In this document: positions 53,846 through 64,000 of the stretch, one piece after another
How positions within the stretch are numbered: position 1 is the first letter of the stretch
Layout of the letters: each line of letters starts with the position of its first letter
Translations under genes and position numbers: made by a program
Notes under the pieces: model-generated
Database searches by the model: none
Seen by the model: only the letters and a program-made list of their open reading frames with translations
Told to the model about the DNA's origin: nothing
DNA from: Chelatococcus albus
GTDB taxonomy: Bacteria > Pseudomonadota > Alphaproteobacteria > Rhizobiales > Beijerinckiaceae
Direction: 5' to 3'
Assembly: GCF_030067675.1 (NCBI RefSeq)
Contig: NZ_JASJEV010000001.1
Location: forward strand, 510,309 to 574,308
Length of the DNA stretch: 64,000 nt

Positions 53846-54970
53846 TCACCCTGATATGGGGATCCCGTCGGGCTGCCCGCCTTCGCCCGGGGCGCGGAAC
53901 AGGAGCCCCGCGTCCCCATAGGAATAGAAGCGATAGCCGTTGTCGATCGCGTGGCCGTAGGCCTGCGTCATGACATCGATGCCGCAGAAGGCGCAGACGA
54001 GCATGAACAGCGTCGAGCGCGGCAGATGGAAATTCGTCATCAGCACGTCGACGGCCCGGAAGCGATAGCCTGGCGTGATGAAGATGTCGGTGTCGCCGCT
54101 CCAGGCCGCGAAGCTGCCGTCGGGTCGCGCGGCGCTTTCGAGGAGGCGCAGGCTGGTGGTGCCGACGGCGACGATGCGTCCGCCGCTCGCGCGCGCCGCG
54201 TTCAGCACCTCGGCCGTGGCGGCGTCGATCATGCCCCATTCGGCATGCATCTTGTGCTCGGACGTGTCCTCGCCCTTCACCGGCAGGAAGGTGCCGGCTC
54301 CCACGTGCAGGGTGACGAAGCGGCACCCGATGCCCCGCGCCTCGAGGCGGCGGAACAGGTCGTCCGTGAAATGCAGGCCCGCGGTCGGCGCGGCGACGGC
54401 GCCCTCGTGGCGCGCATAGACCGTCTGATAGTCATGCAGATCCGCCGCGTCGTCCGCGCGTTTCGAGGCGATGTAGGGCGGCAGCGGCATGTGGCCGATG
54501 CGCGCGATGGCCTCGTCGAGCACCGGGCCCGCAAAGGCGAAGCGCAGCATCACCTCACCGGCCTCGCCCCGCTCCTCCACCTCGGCGTCGAGGGCCCCCA
54601 GGAGGCAGGCCGTGCTTTCGGCATCCTCGCCGAAGCGGATGCGGTCGCCGACCCCGAGCCGCTTCGCGGGCCGCGCGAAGGCGCGCCACCGGTCTGCCGC
54701 CTCGCGCTTGTGCAATGTCACCTCGATGCGCGAAACGTTCTCCCCGCGGGCCCGCAGGCCGACGAGCCGCGCGGGAATGACGCGGGTGTCGTTGAGCACC
54801 AGCACGTCCCCGGGCGCGAGCAGATCCGGCAGATCGCGTACGACGCGGTCGTCGAGCCGGGGCGTGGCGTCAGGCCGCACGACGAGCATCCGCGCTGCGT
54901 CGCGCGGATGCACCGGGCGCAGGGCGATGCGGTCCTCGGGCAGGTGGAAATCGAAGAGGTCGACGCGCAT
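53846..54970 (-). CDS. queA: S-adenosylmethionine:tRNA ribosyltransferase-isomerase
   Basis: 374 residues, full length. Marks are the N-terminal [36 protein letters not shown], and the core [12 protein letters not shown] with [15 protein letters not shown], plus [17 protein letters not shown] near the end. QueA transfers and isomerises the ribose of SAM onto preQ1-tRNA to give epoxyqueuosine, the step after Tgt. It is upstream of tgt on the same strand, consistent with a shared transcript. A 243-bp gap without a recognised element separates it from the cyclophilin gene before it. Confidence 0.96.
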   Translation of the reverse strand: MRVDLFDFHLPEDRIALRPVHPRDAARMLVVRPDATPRLDDRVVRDLPDLLAPGDVLVLNDTRVIPARLVGLRARGENVSRIEVTLHKREAADRWRAFARPAKRLGVGDRIRFGEDAESTACLLGALDAEVEERGEAGEVMLRFAFAGPVLDEAIARIGHMPLPPYIASKRADDAADLHDYQTVYARHEGAVAAPTAGLHFTDDLFRRLEARGIGCRFVTLHVGAGTFLPVKGEDTSEHKMHAEWGMIDAATAEVLNAARASGGRIVAVGTTSLRLLESAARPDGSFAAWSGDTDIFITPGYRFRAVDVLMTNFHLPRSTLFMLVCAFCGIDVMTQAYGHAIDNGYRFYSYGDAGLLFRAPGEGGQPDGIPISG

Positions 54971-55213
54971 GGCCTATCGGGATTGATGACGGCACGCTTT
55001 TGGCGTGACCGGCCGCGTCGGGTCAACCGCCCGCGGGTTCGCCGGCGCTCGATGCTGCGTCCCGCGCAGTCCGGCGGGGGCGCATGCCGATGCGCGGCCA
55101 TCCGGTAGCCGGGTCGACGAGAATCGCGGCCCCGGCGGGGGACGGCGACGCCGCCGGCCCGGGCGGGCGGCGCGCTCACACCGTTGCAGCGCTGCAGGTG
55201 CCGGCGGCGCGTC

Positions 55214-55684
55214 TCAGGCGACGTCCGCGGCCACGCGCATGGAGATGATGCTGTCGGGATCGCGCACGGGCTCGCCGCGCTTGACCTTGTCGACATTCTC
55301 CATGCCTTCCACCACCTTGCCCCACACCGTGTACTGCCGGTCGAGGAAGCGGGCGTCGTCGAAACAGATGAAGAACTGCGAATTGGCCGAATGCGGATAT
55401 TGCGTGCGCGCCATGGAGCAGGTGCCACGCACATGCGGCTCGGTGTTGAACTCGGCCTGGAGGTCCGGCAGGTCCGAGCCGCCGGTGCCGGTGCCGTGCG
55501 GACAGCCGCACTGCGCCATGAAGCCCTCGATCACGCGGTGGAAGACGATGCCGTCGTAAAAGCCGCGACGCGCGAGCTCCTTGATGCGCTCGACATGCCT
55601 GGGGGCGAGATCGGGGCGCAGCTCGATGACGACGCGGCCCTTGGTCGTCTCCATGATGATCGTGTTTTCGGGATCGGTCGCCAT
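55214..55684 (-). CDS. ppiB: Peptidyl-prolyl cis-trans isomerase, cytoplasmic cyclophilin
   Basis: 156 residues without signal peptide. The cyclophilin core is complete: ATDPENTIIMETTKGRVVIEL, FYDGIVFHRVIEGFMAQCG (catalytic Arg), NSQFFICFDDARFLDRQYTV and WGKVVEGMENVDKV. It speeds proline isomerisation in folding proteins. It is closely related to the next upstream gene (55758-56321), from which it probably arose by duplication, and lies 73 bp downstream of it. Confidence 0.93.
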   Translation of the reverse strand: MATDPENTIIMETTKGRVVIELRPDLAPRHVERIKELARRGFYDGIVFHRVIEGFMAQCGCPHGTGTGGSDLPDLQAEFNTEPHVRGTCSMARTQYPHSANSQFFICFDDARFLDRQYTVWGKVVEGMENVDKVKRGEPVRDPDSIISMRVAADVA

Positions 55685-55757
55685 CTCTGTCTCTCCTGGT
55701 CACTCGCGCCATCCCGCGCCGTCGCCGGACGGCGGACATGAGATGACGAAGCCTCTC

Positions 55758-56321
55758 TTACTTCGCGTCGGCCGCGAGCTGCATCTTCACGATCTTGTCG
55801 GGATTCTTGACCATGCCGTTGGCGGCCTTGTCCCCCTTCTTGATCTTGTCCACCACCTCCATGCCGGAAGTCACCTCGCCGATGACAGTGTACTGGCCGT
55901 TCAGGAACGAGCCCTCGGCAAACATGATGAAGAACTGTGAATTGGCCGAGTTCGGGTCGCTCGCGCGCGCCATGCCGACCGTGCCGCGCTTGAAGGGCTC
56001 CCGTGAGAACTCGGCGGGCAGGTTCGGCAGATCGGACTTGCCGGTGCCCGTCCCCGTGGGGTCGCCCGTCTGGGCCATGAAGCCTTCGATCACACGATGG
56101 AAGCCGACGCCGTCGTAGAAGCCGCGCTTCGTCAGCGTCTTGATCTGCTCGGCGTGTTTCGGCGCGAGATCCGGCCTCAGGTGGATGGTGACGCGACCAT
56201 CCTTGGTATCGAGGTAGATCGTGTTCTGCGGGTCGGCCTTCGCAGCCTGGGCCATCGCCGGGGCGACGGCGGCCGCCGCCAGGGCGGCACCGAGGGCGAG
56301 CGCGATCGTCAAACGCTGCAT
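55758..56321 (-). CDS. ppiA: Peptidyl-prolyl cis-trans isomerase, periplasmic cyclophilin
   Basis: 187 residues with a signal peptide (LTIALALGAALAAAAVAPAMA, cleaved near residue 24). The cyclophilin core follows: FYDGVGFHRVIEGFMAQTGD, SQFFIMFAEGSFLNGQYTV and IGEVTSGMEVVDKIKKGD. It is the exported counterpart of the cyclophilin encoded downstream. It lies 33 bp after coaD, within the conserved gyrA-coaD-ppi-ppi-queA-tgt series. Confidence 0.93.
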   Translation of the reverse strand: MQRLTIALALGAALAAAAVAPAMAQAAKADPQNTIYLDTKDGRVTIHLRPDLAPKHAEQIKTLTKRGFYDGVGFHRVIEGFMAQTGDPTGTGTGKSDLPNLPAEFSREPFKRGTVGMARASDPNSANSQFFIMFAEGSFLNGQYTVIGEVTSGMEVVDKIKKGDKAANGMVKNPDKIVKMQLAADAK

Positions 56322-56354
56322 GGAATGTCCTTCTCCACGGAATGTCGCACCGCC

Positions 56355-56861
56355 TCAGCGGCGCGCGAATTTTTCCCGAAGCCGGGCGGCGACTGCGCCC
56401 GGCACGAAGCGCGAGATGTCGCCGCCCATCGCCGCTATCTGGCGCACGAGCGTGGCGGTGATGGGGCGCACCATGGGGGAGGCCGGCAGAAACACGGTCT
56501 GCACGTCGGGCGCCATCACCTCGTTCATGCCCGCCATCTGCATCTCGTAGTCGAGGTCGGTGCCGTCGCGCAGCCCGCGGATGAACAGCGTGGCCCCGGC
56601 GCGGCGCGCCGCGTGCACGGCGAGATCGTCGAAGGTGATGACGTCGAGGGCGGTGTTCGTTTCCCTCGCGATCGGCGTGCAGGCCTCGTTGAGCATATCG
56701 GCCCGCTCCTCGGCGGTGAACAGCGGCGCCTTGCCGGGGTGGATGCCGATGGCGAGCACGAGCCTGTCCGCGAACCGGCAGGCGTTGCGGATGACGTCCA
56801 GATGCCCGTTGGTGACGGGATCGAACGAGCCGGCGTAGAGGGCGGTGCGCGTCATGCTCAA
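56355..56861 (-). CDS. coaD: Pantetheine-phosphate adenylyltransferase
   Basis: 168 residues. The nucleotidyltransferase motif [16 protein letters not shown] (9-24 region, with the TXGH His as NGH) and the C-terminal [11 protein letters not shown], equivalent to the ISSTLVR motif, identify CoaD, the penultimate enzyme of coenzyme A synthesis. [21 protein letters not shown] is the substrate-binding segment. The start may be the first Met or the Met two codons later. It lies 92 bp downstream of gyrA. Confidence 0.95.
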   Translation of the reverse strand: MSMTRTALYAGSFDPVTNGHLDVIRNACRFADRLVLAIGIHPGKAPLFTAEERADMLNEACTPIARETNTALDVITFDDLAVHAARRAGATLFIRGLRDGTDLDYEMQMAGMNEVMAPDVQTVFLPASPMVRPITATLVRQIAAMGGDISRFVPGAVAARLREKFARR

Positions 56862-56953
56862 GCCTTAACCGGTCGCCTCGGGAAGGGCAATTTGCGGGCG
56901 GTGGCCCCCTCCCGTCGGAGAGGGCCATGACGGGGTGGCGCAGGGCGCGCGGC

Positions 56954-59713
56954 TCAGGCCTCTGCCTCGCCGCCGTCTTCGTCGTCGCCCTCCTCGCTGA
57001 TGCGCTCCACGGAAACGACGTGCTCGTCATCGGCTGTGTTGAAGATGATGACGCCCTGCGTGGCACGCCCGACGACGCGGATGCCGTCGACCGGGCAACG
57101 GATGAGCTGGCCGCCGTCCGTGACCAGCATGATCTGGTCCGTGTGCTCCACGGGGAAGGAGGCGACGAGCGCGCCGTTGCGCTCGTTCACCGCCATGGCG
57201 ACGATGCCTTTGCCGCCGCGTCCGGTGACGCGGTACTCGTAGGCCGACGTGCGCTTGCCGTAGCCATTGGCCGAGAGCGTGAGCACGAACTGCTCCGCCG
57301 CGCCGAGGGCGGCGTATCTGTCCTGGCCGAGCGCGATCTCGCTCGTCACCTCGGCGTCGGCCTCGGCGGCAGCCGTCTCCTCGGCGCCCTCCCCGTTCGC
57401 CTCGCCGGTGACGGCTCGCCGCGCCGCGCTCGCGAGCCTGAGATAGGCCGCACGTTCGTCGGCGGTGGCCTCCACGTGGCGCAGGATCGCCATCGAGATC
57501 ACGCTGTCGCCGCTGGCGAGGTTGATGCCGCGAACGCCGGTGGAATCGCGTCCCTTGAAGACGCGCACCTCCGGCACCGCGAAGCGGATGCACTGCCCGC
57601 CGGCCGTCGTCAGCAGCACGTCGTCGTGCTCGGTGCAGATCTGCACGTCGACGATGGCGTCGCCCTCGTCGAGCTTCATCGCGATCTTGCCGGCGCGGTT
57701 CACCTGCACGAAGTCGGACAGCTTGTTGCGCCGCACGCTGCCGCTCTTCGTGGCGAACATCACGTCGAGCGTCCCCCAGCTGGCCTCGTCCTCCGGCAAC
57801 GGCATGATCGTGGTGATGCGCTCGCCCTGTTCGAGCGGCAGCATGTTGACGAGGGCCTTGCCGCGCGCGTTGGGAGCCGCGAGCGGCAGGCGCCAGACCT
57901 TCTCCTTGTAGACCTGGCCGTGCGAGGAGAAGAACAGCACCGGCGTATGCGTGTTGGCGACGAAGAGGCGCGTGACGAAATCCTCGTCGCGCGTCTGCAT
58001 GCCGGAGCGTCCCTTGCCGCCGCGCCGCTGCGCCCGGTAGGTCGTGAGCGGCACGCGCTTGATGTAGCCGGCGTGGGACACGGTGACCACCATGTCCTCG
58101 CGCTGGATCAGGTCCTCGTCCTCGACGTCCGCCGCCCAATCGAGGATCTCGGTGCGGCGCGGCATCGCGAAGGCAGCCTTCACCGCACCGAGTTCGTCCT
58201 TGACGATGCCGAGGATGCGCACGCGCGAACGCAGGATGTCGAGATAGTCCGCGATCTCCGCGGCGAGCTTGTTGAGCTCCTCCGCCACCTCGTCGCGACC
58301 GAGCGCGGTGAGCCGCTGCAGGCGCAGGTCGAGGATGGCGCGGGCCTGCGTTTCGGACAGGTGGTAGGTCCCGTCCTCGTTCACGCGGTGGCGCGGATCG
58401 TCGATGAGCGCGATCAGCGGCGCCACGTCCCGCGCCGGCCAGGCGCGCGCCATCAGCGCCTCGCGCGCAGCGTTCGGATCGGGCGCCGTGCGGATGAGGT
58501 GGATGACCTCGTCAATGTTCGCCACTGCGATCGCGAGGCCGACGAGCACGTGGGCGCGATCGCGTGCCTTGCCGAGCAGGAACTTGGTGCGCCGCGACAC
58601 GACCTCCTCGCGGAAGTCGACGAAGGCGCGGATCATGTCGGAAAGGGCAAGGAGCTCGGGCCGCCCGCCGTTCAGCGCCACCAAATTGGCGCCGAAGGTC
58701 GTCTGCATCGGCGTGTAGCGGTAGAGCTGGTTCAGCACGACGTCGGCCACCGCATCACGCTTCAGCTCGATGACGATGCGCATGCCGTCGCGGTCGGATT
58801 CGTCGCGCAGGTCGGCGATGCCCTCGATGCGCTTGTCGCGGACGAGCTCGGCGATCTTCTCGATGAGCGAGGCCTTGTTCACCTGATACGGGATCTCGGT
58901 GACGATGATCGCCTCGCGGTCCTTGCGAATCTCCTCCACCGTGCTCTTGGCGCGCATCACGATGGAGCCGCGCCCGGTGGCATAGGCCGAGCGGATGCCG
59001 GCCCGCCCGAGAATGGCGCCGGCGGTCGGAAAATCGGGGCCTGGGACGATCTCGATCAGCTCGTCGAGCCCGATCTCGGGATTGTCGATATAGGCAACGC
59101 AGGCGTCGACGATCTCGCCGAGATTGTGGGGCGGGATGTTGGTCGCCATGCCGACGGCGATGCCACCGGCGCCGTTCACGAGAAGGTTCGGGAAGCGCGC
59201 CGGCAGGACCGACGGCTCCTTCTCGGTGTTGTCGTAGTTGTCCTGGAAATCGACGGTATCCTTGTCGATGTCCTCGAGGAGTTGCATCGCCGCCTTGGCG
59301 AGGCGCGACTCGGTGTACCGCATGGCCGCCGGCGGATCCCCGTCGACCGAGCCGAAATTGCCCTGCCCGTCGACGAGCGGCAGGCGCATGGAGAAGTCCT
59401 GCGCCATGCGCACGAGGGCGTCGTAGATCGACTGGTCGCCGTGCGGGTGGTACTTACCGATGACGTCGCCGACGATGCGCGCCGACTTGCGGTAGGGCTT
59501 GTCCGGCGTGTAGCCGTTCTCGTTCATCGAGAAGAGAATGCGCCGGTGCACCGGCTTCAGGCCGTCGCGCACGTCCGGCAGGGCGCGGCTCACGATCACG
59601 CTCATGGCGTAATCGAGATAGCTGCGCTTCATCTCGTCGGTGATGGAGACGGGCTTGATGTCGGTGCCGGGATGGCCGGAGCCGGCCGTCGGCTTGTCGT
59701 CGTCGTTCGCCAA
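56954..59713 (-). CDS. gyrA: DNA gyrase subunit A
   Basis: 919 residues. The breakage-reunion domain has [19 protein letters not shown] and the active-site Tyr133 in [10 protein letters not shown]. The C-terminal beta-pinwheel carries the GyrA box QRRGGKG, which confirms gyrase rather than topoisomerase IV. In the quinolone-determining region [19 protein letters not shown], the residue equivalent to E. coli Ser83 is Gln94, while the Asp87 equivalent (Asp98) is kept. An Ala/Glu-rich insertion (about residues 760-785) lies between pinwheel blades, and the C-terminus is acidic. It heads the series down to tgt and is divergent from the MarC-family gene. Confidence 0.97.
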   Translation of the reverse strand: MANDDDKPTAGSGHPGTDIKPVSITDEMKRSYLDYAMSVIVSRALPDVRDGLKPVHRRILFSMNENGYTPDKPYRKSARIVGDVIGKYHPHGDQSIYDALVRMAQDFSMRLPLVDGQGNFGSVDGDPPAAMRYTESRLAKAAMQLLEDIDKDTVDFQDNYDNTEKEPSVLPARFPNLLVNGAGGIAVGMATNIPPHNLGEIVDACVAYIDNPEIGLDELIEIVPGPDFPTAGAILGRAGIRSAYATGRGSIVMRAKSTVEEIRKDREAIIVTEIPYQVNKASLIEKIAELVRDKRIEGIADLRDESDRDGMRIVIELKRDAVADVVLNQLYRYTPMQTTFGANLVALNGGRPELLALSDMIRAFVDFREEVVSRRTKFLLGKARDRAHVLVGLAIAVANIDEVIHLIRTAPDPNAAREALMARAWPARDVAPLIALIDDPRHRVNEDGTYHLSETQARAILDLRLQRLTALGRDEVAEELNKLAAEIADYLDILRSRVRILGIVKDELGAVKAAFAMPRRTEILDWAADVEDEDLIQREDMVVTVSHAGYIKRVPLTTYRAQRRGGKGRSGMQTRDEDFVTRLFVANTHTPVLFFSSHGQVYKEKVWRLPLAAPNARGKALVNMLPLEQGERITTIMPLPEDEASWGTLDVMFATKSGSVRRNKLSDFVQVNRAGKIAMKLDEGDAIVDVQICTEHDDVLLTTAGGQCIRFAVPEVRVFKGRDSTGVRGINLASGDSVISMAILRHVEATADERAAYLRLASAARRAVTGEANGEGAEETAAAEADAEVTSEIALGQDRYAALGAAEQFVLTLSANGYGKRTSAYEYRVTGRGGKGIVAMAVNERNGALVASFPVEHTDQIMLVTDGGQLIRCPVDGIRVVGRATQGVIIFNTADDEHVVSVERISEEGDDEDGGEAEA

Positions 59714-60115
59714 GTTTCTCGTCCGGAGTCGTTCGTACGACGGGGTCGAAGGGGAGGTTTCGGTCTAGCCCATCTCGGCGCAAAAGGCCATAGTCCAGAC
59801 GCCCCGGCGCACCGACGATTCATGAGCCGTGCCAGATACTTGGGCCGGCGCGTCATTTCGCGGCCGTGCGGTCTCGGCCCGATCCCGCCCAATCGGCGCC
59901 GCATCGGCGACTCGACCACCGGCTGCGTCGGAAGGCTTCTCGCCCCACGCCCCCGCCCGCGATCACCGGCCGTCGGCGCGCGCGACGGGGACGGATGGCA
60001 GTCTTGCCCCGCCGGGCTTGTGGCAACGGGGCCATTGGCGACGCATGCCCTTCCCGCCGCCTGCACGACGCGGCATCATGCCCGCAGGCCGACGCGTTGT
60101 GGGAGGGGGTGGCCG
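59714..60115. promoter_or_regulatory. Divergent region between gyrA and marC-family gene
   Basis: 402 bp with no convincing gene. It must contain the gyrA promoter. GGAGGGGG at about 60102-60109 serves as the ribosome binding site of the downstream gene. I could not place promoter boxes with confidence. Confidence 0.4.
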
Positions 60116-60742
60116 GTGCTCGACTTTCTGGCCTCGACGCTGGTGACGCTCCTCGTCACGCTGGACCCGCCCGGCCTCGCCCCGATCTTCCTGAGCGTCA
60201 CGCGCGGCATGACGGCGGCGCAGCGGCGGGCGGTTGCCGTACGCGCCTGTCTCATCGCCTTCGGCATCATGGCCTTCTTCGGCTTCGGCGGCGATGCGCT
60301 GCTCGCCGCGCTCGGCATCGGTCTGCCGGCCTTCCGCATCGCCGGCGGCCTGCTGCTCTTCTGGATCGCCTTCGAGATGGTCTTCGAGCTGCGCACAGCC
60401 AGGAAGGCGGAGACGGCGGAGACGGCCATCACCAAGGATCACATTCACAATGTGGCGGCCTTCCCCCTCGCCATCCCGCTGCTCGCGGGCCCCGGCGCCA
60501 TCACGGCCACGATCCTGCTCGCCGGACGCGCCGCGGGCGACCCCTGGAAGCTCGGCATCCTCCTCGCCACCGTCGCGGCGGGGCTCCTCTCCTGCCTCGT
60601 CGTCTTCTTCCTGGCACAGCCCATCTCGCGCCTCCTCGGCACAACGGGCAACATCGTCCTGACCCGCCTCCTCGGCGTCATCCTCGCGGCGCTCGCCGTC
60701 CAGTTCGTCATCGACGGCGCGCTGGCCATCGCGCGAGGCTGA
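60116..60742 (+). CDS. MarC family integral membrane protein
   Basis: 208 residues with six hydrophobic helices. The opening FLASTLVTLLVTLDPPGLAPIFLSV, with the DPPG variant of the DPxG motif, and the second-half repeat NVAAFPLAIPLLAGPGAITATI are the family marks (UPF0056/MarC). The start is GTG 60116, preceded five to six bases upstream by GGAGGGGG. Despite its name the family is not shown to confer drug resistance; its role is unknown. It converges on the M20 peptidase gene with an intrinsic terminator between them. Confidence 0.9.
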   Translation: MLDFLASTLVTLLVTLDPPGLAPIFLSVTRGMTAAQRRAVAVRACLIAFGIMAFFGFGGDALLAALGIGLPAFRIAGGLLLFWIAFEMVFELRTARKAETAETAITKDHIHNVAAFPLAIPLLAGPGAITATILLAGRAAGDPWKLGILLATVAAGLLSCLVVFFLAQPISRLLGTTGNIVLTRLLGVILAALAVQFVIDGALAIARG

Positions 60743-60756
60743 CAGCGCCCGACAAT

Positions 60757-60785
60757 AAAAAATCGCCGCGCCTCGAGGCGCGGCG
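60757..60785 (-). terminator. Intrinsic terminator of the M20 peptidase gene
   Basis: A perfect 22-bp palindrome (60764-60785, centre CTCGAG) forms a GC-rich stem. On the minus strand it is followed by six T residues (60757-60762). It lies 30 bp after the peptidase stop and 21 bp after the marC-family stop, so it terminates minus-strand transcripts and may also slow the opposing ones. Confidence 0.88.
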
Positions 60786-60815
60786 GCATGTGCAGGCGAG
60801 CCCTTCGGACGCGGA

Positions 60816-61964
60816 TCAGGCGAGCGTCTCGAGCAGGCGCTCCATCAGGCGCGCGCGCGGCACGAGCGACGAGATGAGCCCGTATTCGTGCAGCGTATGC
60901 GCACCGTCGCCGTCGATGCCGAGGCCATCGAGTGTCGGCACGCCGAGCGCGGCGGTGAAATTGCCGTCTGCACCACCGCCCGTCATCGGCGAGTCCTCGA
61001 GCTCGAAGCCGATATCGCGGGCGAGGCCCTGGGCATGGACAAGCAGCTGCTCGATCTCCGGCGTCTTGGTATAGGGCGGGCGGTTCATGCCGCCCGTCAC
61101 GCTCACCTTCACGTCCGGGTCGACCGCCTTCAGCGCCAGGATCGCGGCCGCCGCCGCCTCGCCGTCGGCGACATTCGTCACGCGCAGGTCGACCGAGAAA
61201 TAGGCGTGGTGCGGAATGACGTTGGGAGCAGTGCCGCCCGACATGAGTCCGACCGTCGTCGTGATGCCGCGCGCATAGTCCGTCAGCCCCTCGACGGCGA
61301 GGATCTGGCGCGCGGCCTCGCGGATGGCGCTGCGCCCGTCCTGGTGGCGCGCGCCCGAATGCGCCGGGCGGCCCGTGACATGCACCTCGAAGCGCCCGAC
61401 GCCCTTGCGCGCGGTGACGATCTTGCCGCCGTCGCGCGCCGGTTCGGTGACGAGCGCGAAGGCCGCACGCCGCGCCTCGTCCTCGATCAGCTCGCGCGTC
61501 GTCGGGCTGCCGATCTCCTCGTCGGGCGTGAAGAGGAAGGTCATGGGCAGCCGCGCGCCGTCGCGCGCCGCCACGCGCTTGAAGGCCTGCAGGGCGAGAA
61601 AGGCGCCGCCCTTCATGTCGTAGACACCGGGCCCGTAGAGACGGTCGCCGTCGCGGCGCAGCGGCAGCGGGCCGTCGATGGTGCCGAGCGGATGCACGGT
61701 ATCGACATGCGACATGACGAGAATGCCGCGCGCATCGCGCTGCGGACCGGCGCGCACGACGAGCGTGTCACCGAGGCCGTTCCTGCCCGGCAGACGCTCC
61801 AGTCCCACCGGCAGCCCGTCGAATTCCTGGGCCACGAGGTCGAGCATGCGATTGACCGCCGCGGTCTCCCGCGTGGGGCTCTCCGCCAGGATCCAGCGCG
61901 ACAGCCCCTCGACCATCGATGCCTCGTCGAGATCCTCCTCGACGGCCAGTTCGCACACCGCCAT
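60816..61964 (-). CDS. M20 family metallopeptidase (carboxypeptidase G2/ArgE-like)
   Basis: 382 residues in the two-domain M20 fold. Zinc ligands and catalytic residues are visible: MSHVDTVHP (His86, Asp88), GPGVYDMKGG (Asp116), FTPDEEIGS (catalytic Glu149, ligand Glu150), LVTEPA, and GLGIDGDGAHTLHEYG (last His ligand). The dimerisation domain starts at GVGRFEVHVTGRPAHSGA. The pattern is closest to glutamate carboxypeptidases and ArgE/DapE relatives, which hydrolyse C-terminal Glu or N-acyl amino acids. No signal peptide. It has its own intrinsic terminator. The 359 bp upstream to ssb hold no recognised gene. Confidence 0.9.
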   Translation of the reverse strand: MAVCELAVEEDLDEASMVEGLSRWILAESPTRETAAVNRMLDLVAQEFDGLPVGLERLPGRNGLGDTLVVRAGPQRDARGILVMSHVDTVHPLGTIDGPLPLRRDGDRLYGPGVYDMKGGAFLALQAFKRVAARDGARLPMTFLFTPDEEIGSPTTRELIEDEARRAAFALVTEPARDGGKIVTARKGVGRFEVHVTGRPAHSGARHQDGRSAIREAARQILAVEGLTDYARGITTTVGLMSGGTAPNVIPHHAYFSVDLRVTNVADGEAAAAAILALKAVDPDVKVSVTGGMNRPPYTKTPEIEQLLVHAQGLARDIGFELEDSPMTGGGADGNFTAALGVPTLDGLGIDGDGAHTLHEYGLISSLVPRARLMERLLETLA

Positions 61965-62323
61965 TGCCTTGTTTCCTGTTCCAGACCACCGAACACGGCC
62001 CGGCTACGGCGCCGAAAGCCCGCGCTCTTCCCAGGTCCTGCCAGACGCGTCCGAACCGGCCGAACAGGACCGCCCTGTGCCGCCGCGCCCTTCGCATCCA
62101 TCCGGCGGCACGATGCCGCCCGTCGGGCTCCCCCCTCCGCGCGACATCGACGCCATTGGATAGCACCATCGGCTGAAGGCGACCTGAACGGCCGCAGCCG
62201 CGGTGCCGCGGAAGCGCCGCCCACGGGCACGCAACGCTTATATGTCACGGCTGGAGGGGCGAAAAGATAGTCGGCGCAATGCAGCGCCCCGCGCCCCGGG
62301 GGCGCCGTCGCGGCGGCTGAGGC
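61965..62323. other. Gap between ssb and the M20 peptidase gene
   Basis: 359 bp between two minus-strand genes. A short GC palindrome at about 62291-62305 may end ssb transcripts. Otherwise I see no gene, RNA or repeat; a promoter for the peptidase gene is expected. Confidence 0.3.
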
Positions 62324-62839
62324 TCAGAACGGAATGTCGTCGTCGAGGTCGTTCGGGAATTTCGAACCGCCGGAAGCGGCGGCCGGCCGCCGCTCCATCG
62401 GCGAGGAGCGGCCGAAGTCGCCGCCACGACCGCCGCTGTAGCCGAGGGATCCGCCCTCCTCCTCCCCGGCGAGATCGCCGCCGCCGTTGCGGCTGTCGAG
62501 GATGGTGAGCTCGCCGCGGAAGCGCTGCAGCACGACCTCCGTCGTGTAGCGCTCCTGGCCGTCCTTGTCCTGCCACTTGCGCGTCTGGAGCTGGCCTTCG
62601 ATATAGACCTTCGAACCCTTCTTCAGATACTGCTCGGCGACGCGCGCCAGGTTCTCGTTGAAGATCACGACGTTGTGCCACTCGGTGCGCTCGCGCCTTT
62701 CGCCGGAGGCCTTGTCGCGCCAGGTTTCCGACGTGGCGATGCGCAGGTTGACGACCGGCTCGCCCGAATTCAGCCGCCGTGTCTCGGGGTCGCGCCCGAG
62801 ATTGCCGACCAGAATGACCTTGTTCACGCTACCGGACAT
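62324..62839 (-). CDS. ssb: Single-stranded DNA-binding protein
   Basis: 171 residues. The OB-fold N-terminus ([60 protein letters not shown]) is followed by a Gly/Ser-rich linker and the acidic tail DLDDDIPF, which recruits partner proteins. AGGAGG sits five to six bases before the ATG. It is divergent from uvrA, and the shared region has a LexA box, as in many alphaproteobacteria. Confidence 0.97.
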   Translation of the reverse strand: MSGSVNKVILVGNLGRDPETRRLNSGEPVVNLRIATSETWRDKASGERRERTEWHNVVIFNENLARVAEQYLKKGSKVYIEGQLQTRKWQDKDGQERYTTEVVLQRFRGELTILDSRNGGGDLAGEEEGGSLGYSGGRGGDFGRSSPMERRPAAASGGSKFPNDLDDDIPF

Positions 62840-62944
62840 GCCGACCTCCTGCTGCCGTGCCGAACCTTAAACCAGACTGCCCCCGGACGTCGAAACCTGC
62901 AGGAGCCGAGCAGGGCTCCATTGTCCACAGTTGCTTGGTTTTAT

Positions 62945-62959
62945 GTTCCCGATATGTTC
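62945..62959. promoter_or_regulatory. LexA (SOS) box between ssb and uvrA
   Basis: GTTCCCGATATGTTC is an exact match to the alphaproteobacterial LexA site GTTC-N7-GTTC. It lies 106 bp upstream of ssb and 122 bp upstream of uvrA, so it can repress one or both divergent promoters until DNA damage. Confidence 0.9.
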
Positions 62960-63080
62960 TTATCGTGACGACTCGCCGCGCACAAGTCGCCGCACTCTCA
63001 TGTCAACAGTTGTCAGCAGGGCGGGCATAAGAGCGATCGTCTCGCGCCTGCCGGCGGACGAACGACCACAGAAGTGAGCC

Positions 63081-64000
<920 letters not shown>

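Noticed and set aside
53760-55213. preQ1 riboswitch considered for the queA/tgt leaders
   Set aside because: I could not find the compact C-rich stem-loop and A-rich tail of a preQ1 aptamer before either gene.
56927-60115. Long plus-strand open frame opposite gyrA, reading into the MarC-family gene
   Set aside because: Only the last 209 codons, from the GTG at 60116, resemble a protein; the rest mirrors gyrA.

Overview
The window is high-GC DNA (about two thirds G+C) with the gene content and order of an alphaproteobacterium, most likely of the Hyphomicrobiales (Rhizobiales). Three things support this: the run gyrA-coaD-ppi-ppi-queA-tgt, a perfect GTTC-N7-GTTC LexA box between ssb and uvrA, and rhizobial-type exo and coxMNOP genes. 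Genus cannot be fixed from the sequence. I see no rRNA, tRNA, insertion sequence, prophage or CRISPR array.

Region 1 (1-9.5 kb) is carbohydrate and housekeeping metabolism. It holds the 3' end of a glycerate kinase, a CYTH-CHAD triphosphatase-type protein, and three glycoside hydrolases without signal peptides (GH3 beta-glucosidase, a GH144/glucoamylase-like protein, GH15 glucoamylase). A BacA/YddA-like ABC half-transporter follows.

Region 2 (9.9-39.5 kb) is a large exopolysaccharide locus of the Wzx/Wzy type. It encodes GDP-mannose supply (ManC), an ExoF-like export protein, an ExoY-like priming transferase with a small ExoX-like membrane protein beside it, a Wzx flippase, an O-antigen-ligase-like polymerase, an ExoP/Wzc tyrosine kinase, five glycosyltransferases, a pyruvyl transferase, a GNAT/BioF2-like acyltransferase and a secreted PslG-like hydrolase. 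A LuxR regulator with a degenerate receiver lies next to the kinase. Embedded at 28.4-34.8 kb is a sugar-modification cassette: SDR epimerase/reductase, DUF4910 peptidase-like protein, RmlC-like epimerase, C-methyltransferase, glucose-1-phosphate cytidylyltransferase and PIG-L deacetylase. It looks built to make an unusual branched CDP-sugar.

Region 3 (40-47.7 kb) holds an unknown Trp-containing protein and a coxMNOP-type heme-copper oxidase operon (subunits II, I, two subunit III paralogues, a subunit IV). The operon ends with an orphan Rieske gene that carries a one-base frameshift in its last codons. A tandem 17-bp repeat lies upstream of coxM, and a CBS-domain protein lies beyond that.

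Region 4 (48-52.6 kb) is accessory: an unrecognised protein of about 244 residues, an orphan AceE-like E1 enzyme, and two DUF4864 paralogues.

Region 5 (52.6-64 kb) is core: tgt, queA, two cyclophilins, coaD, gyrA, a marC-family protein, an M20 peptidase, ssb and the 5' part of uvrA. Tgt lacks most of the usual zinc ligands.
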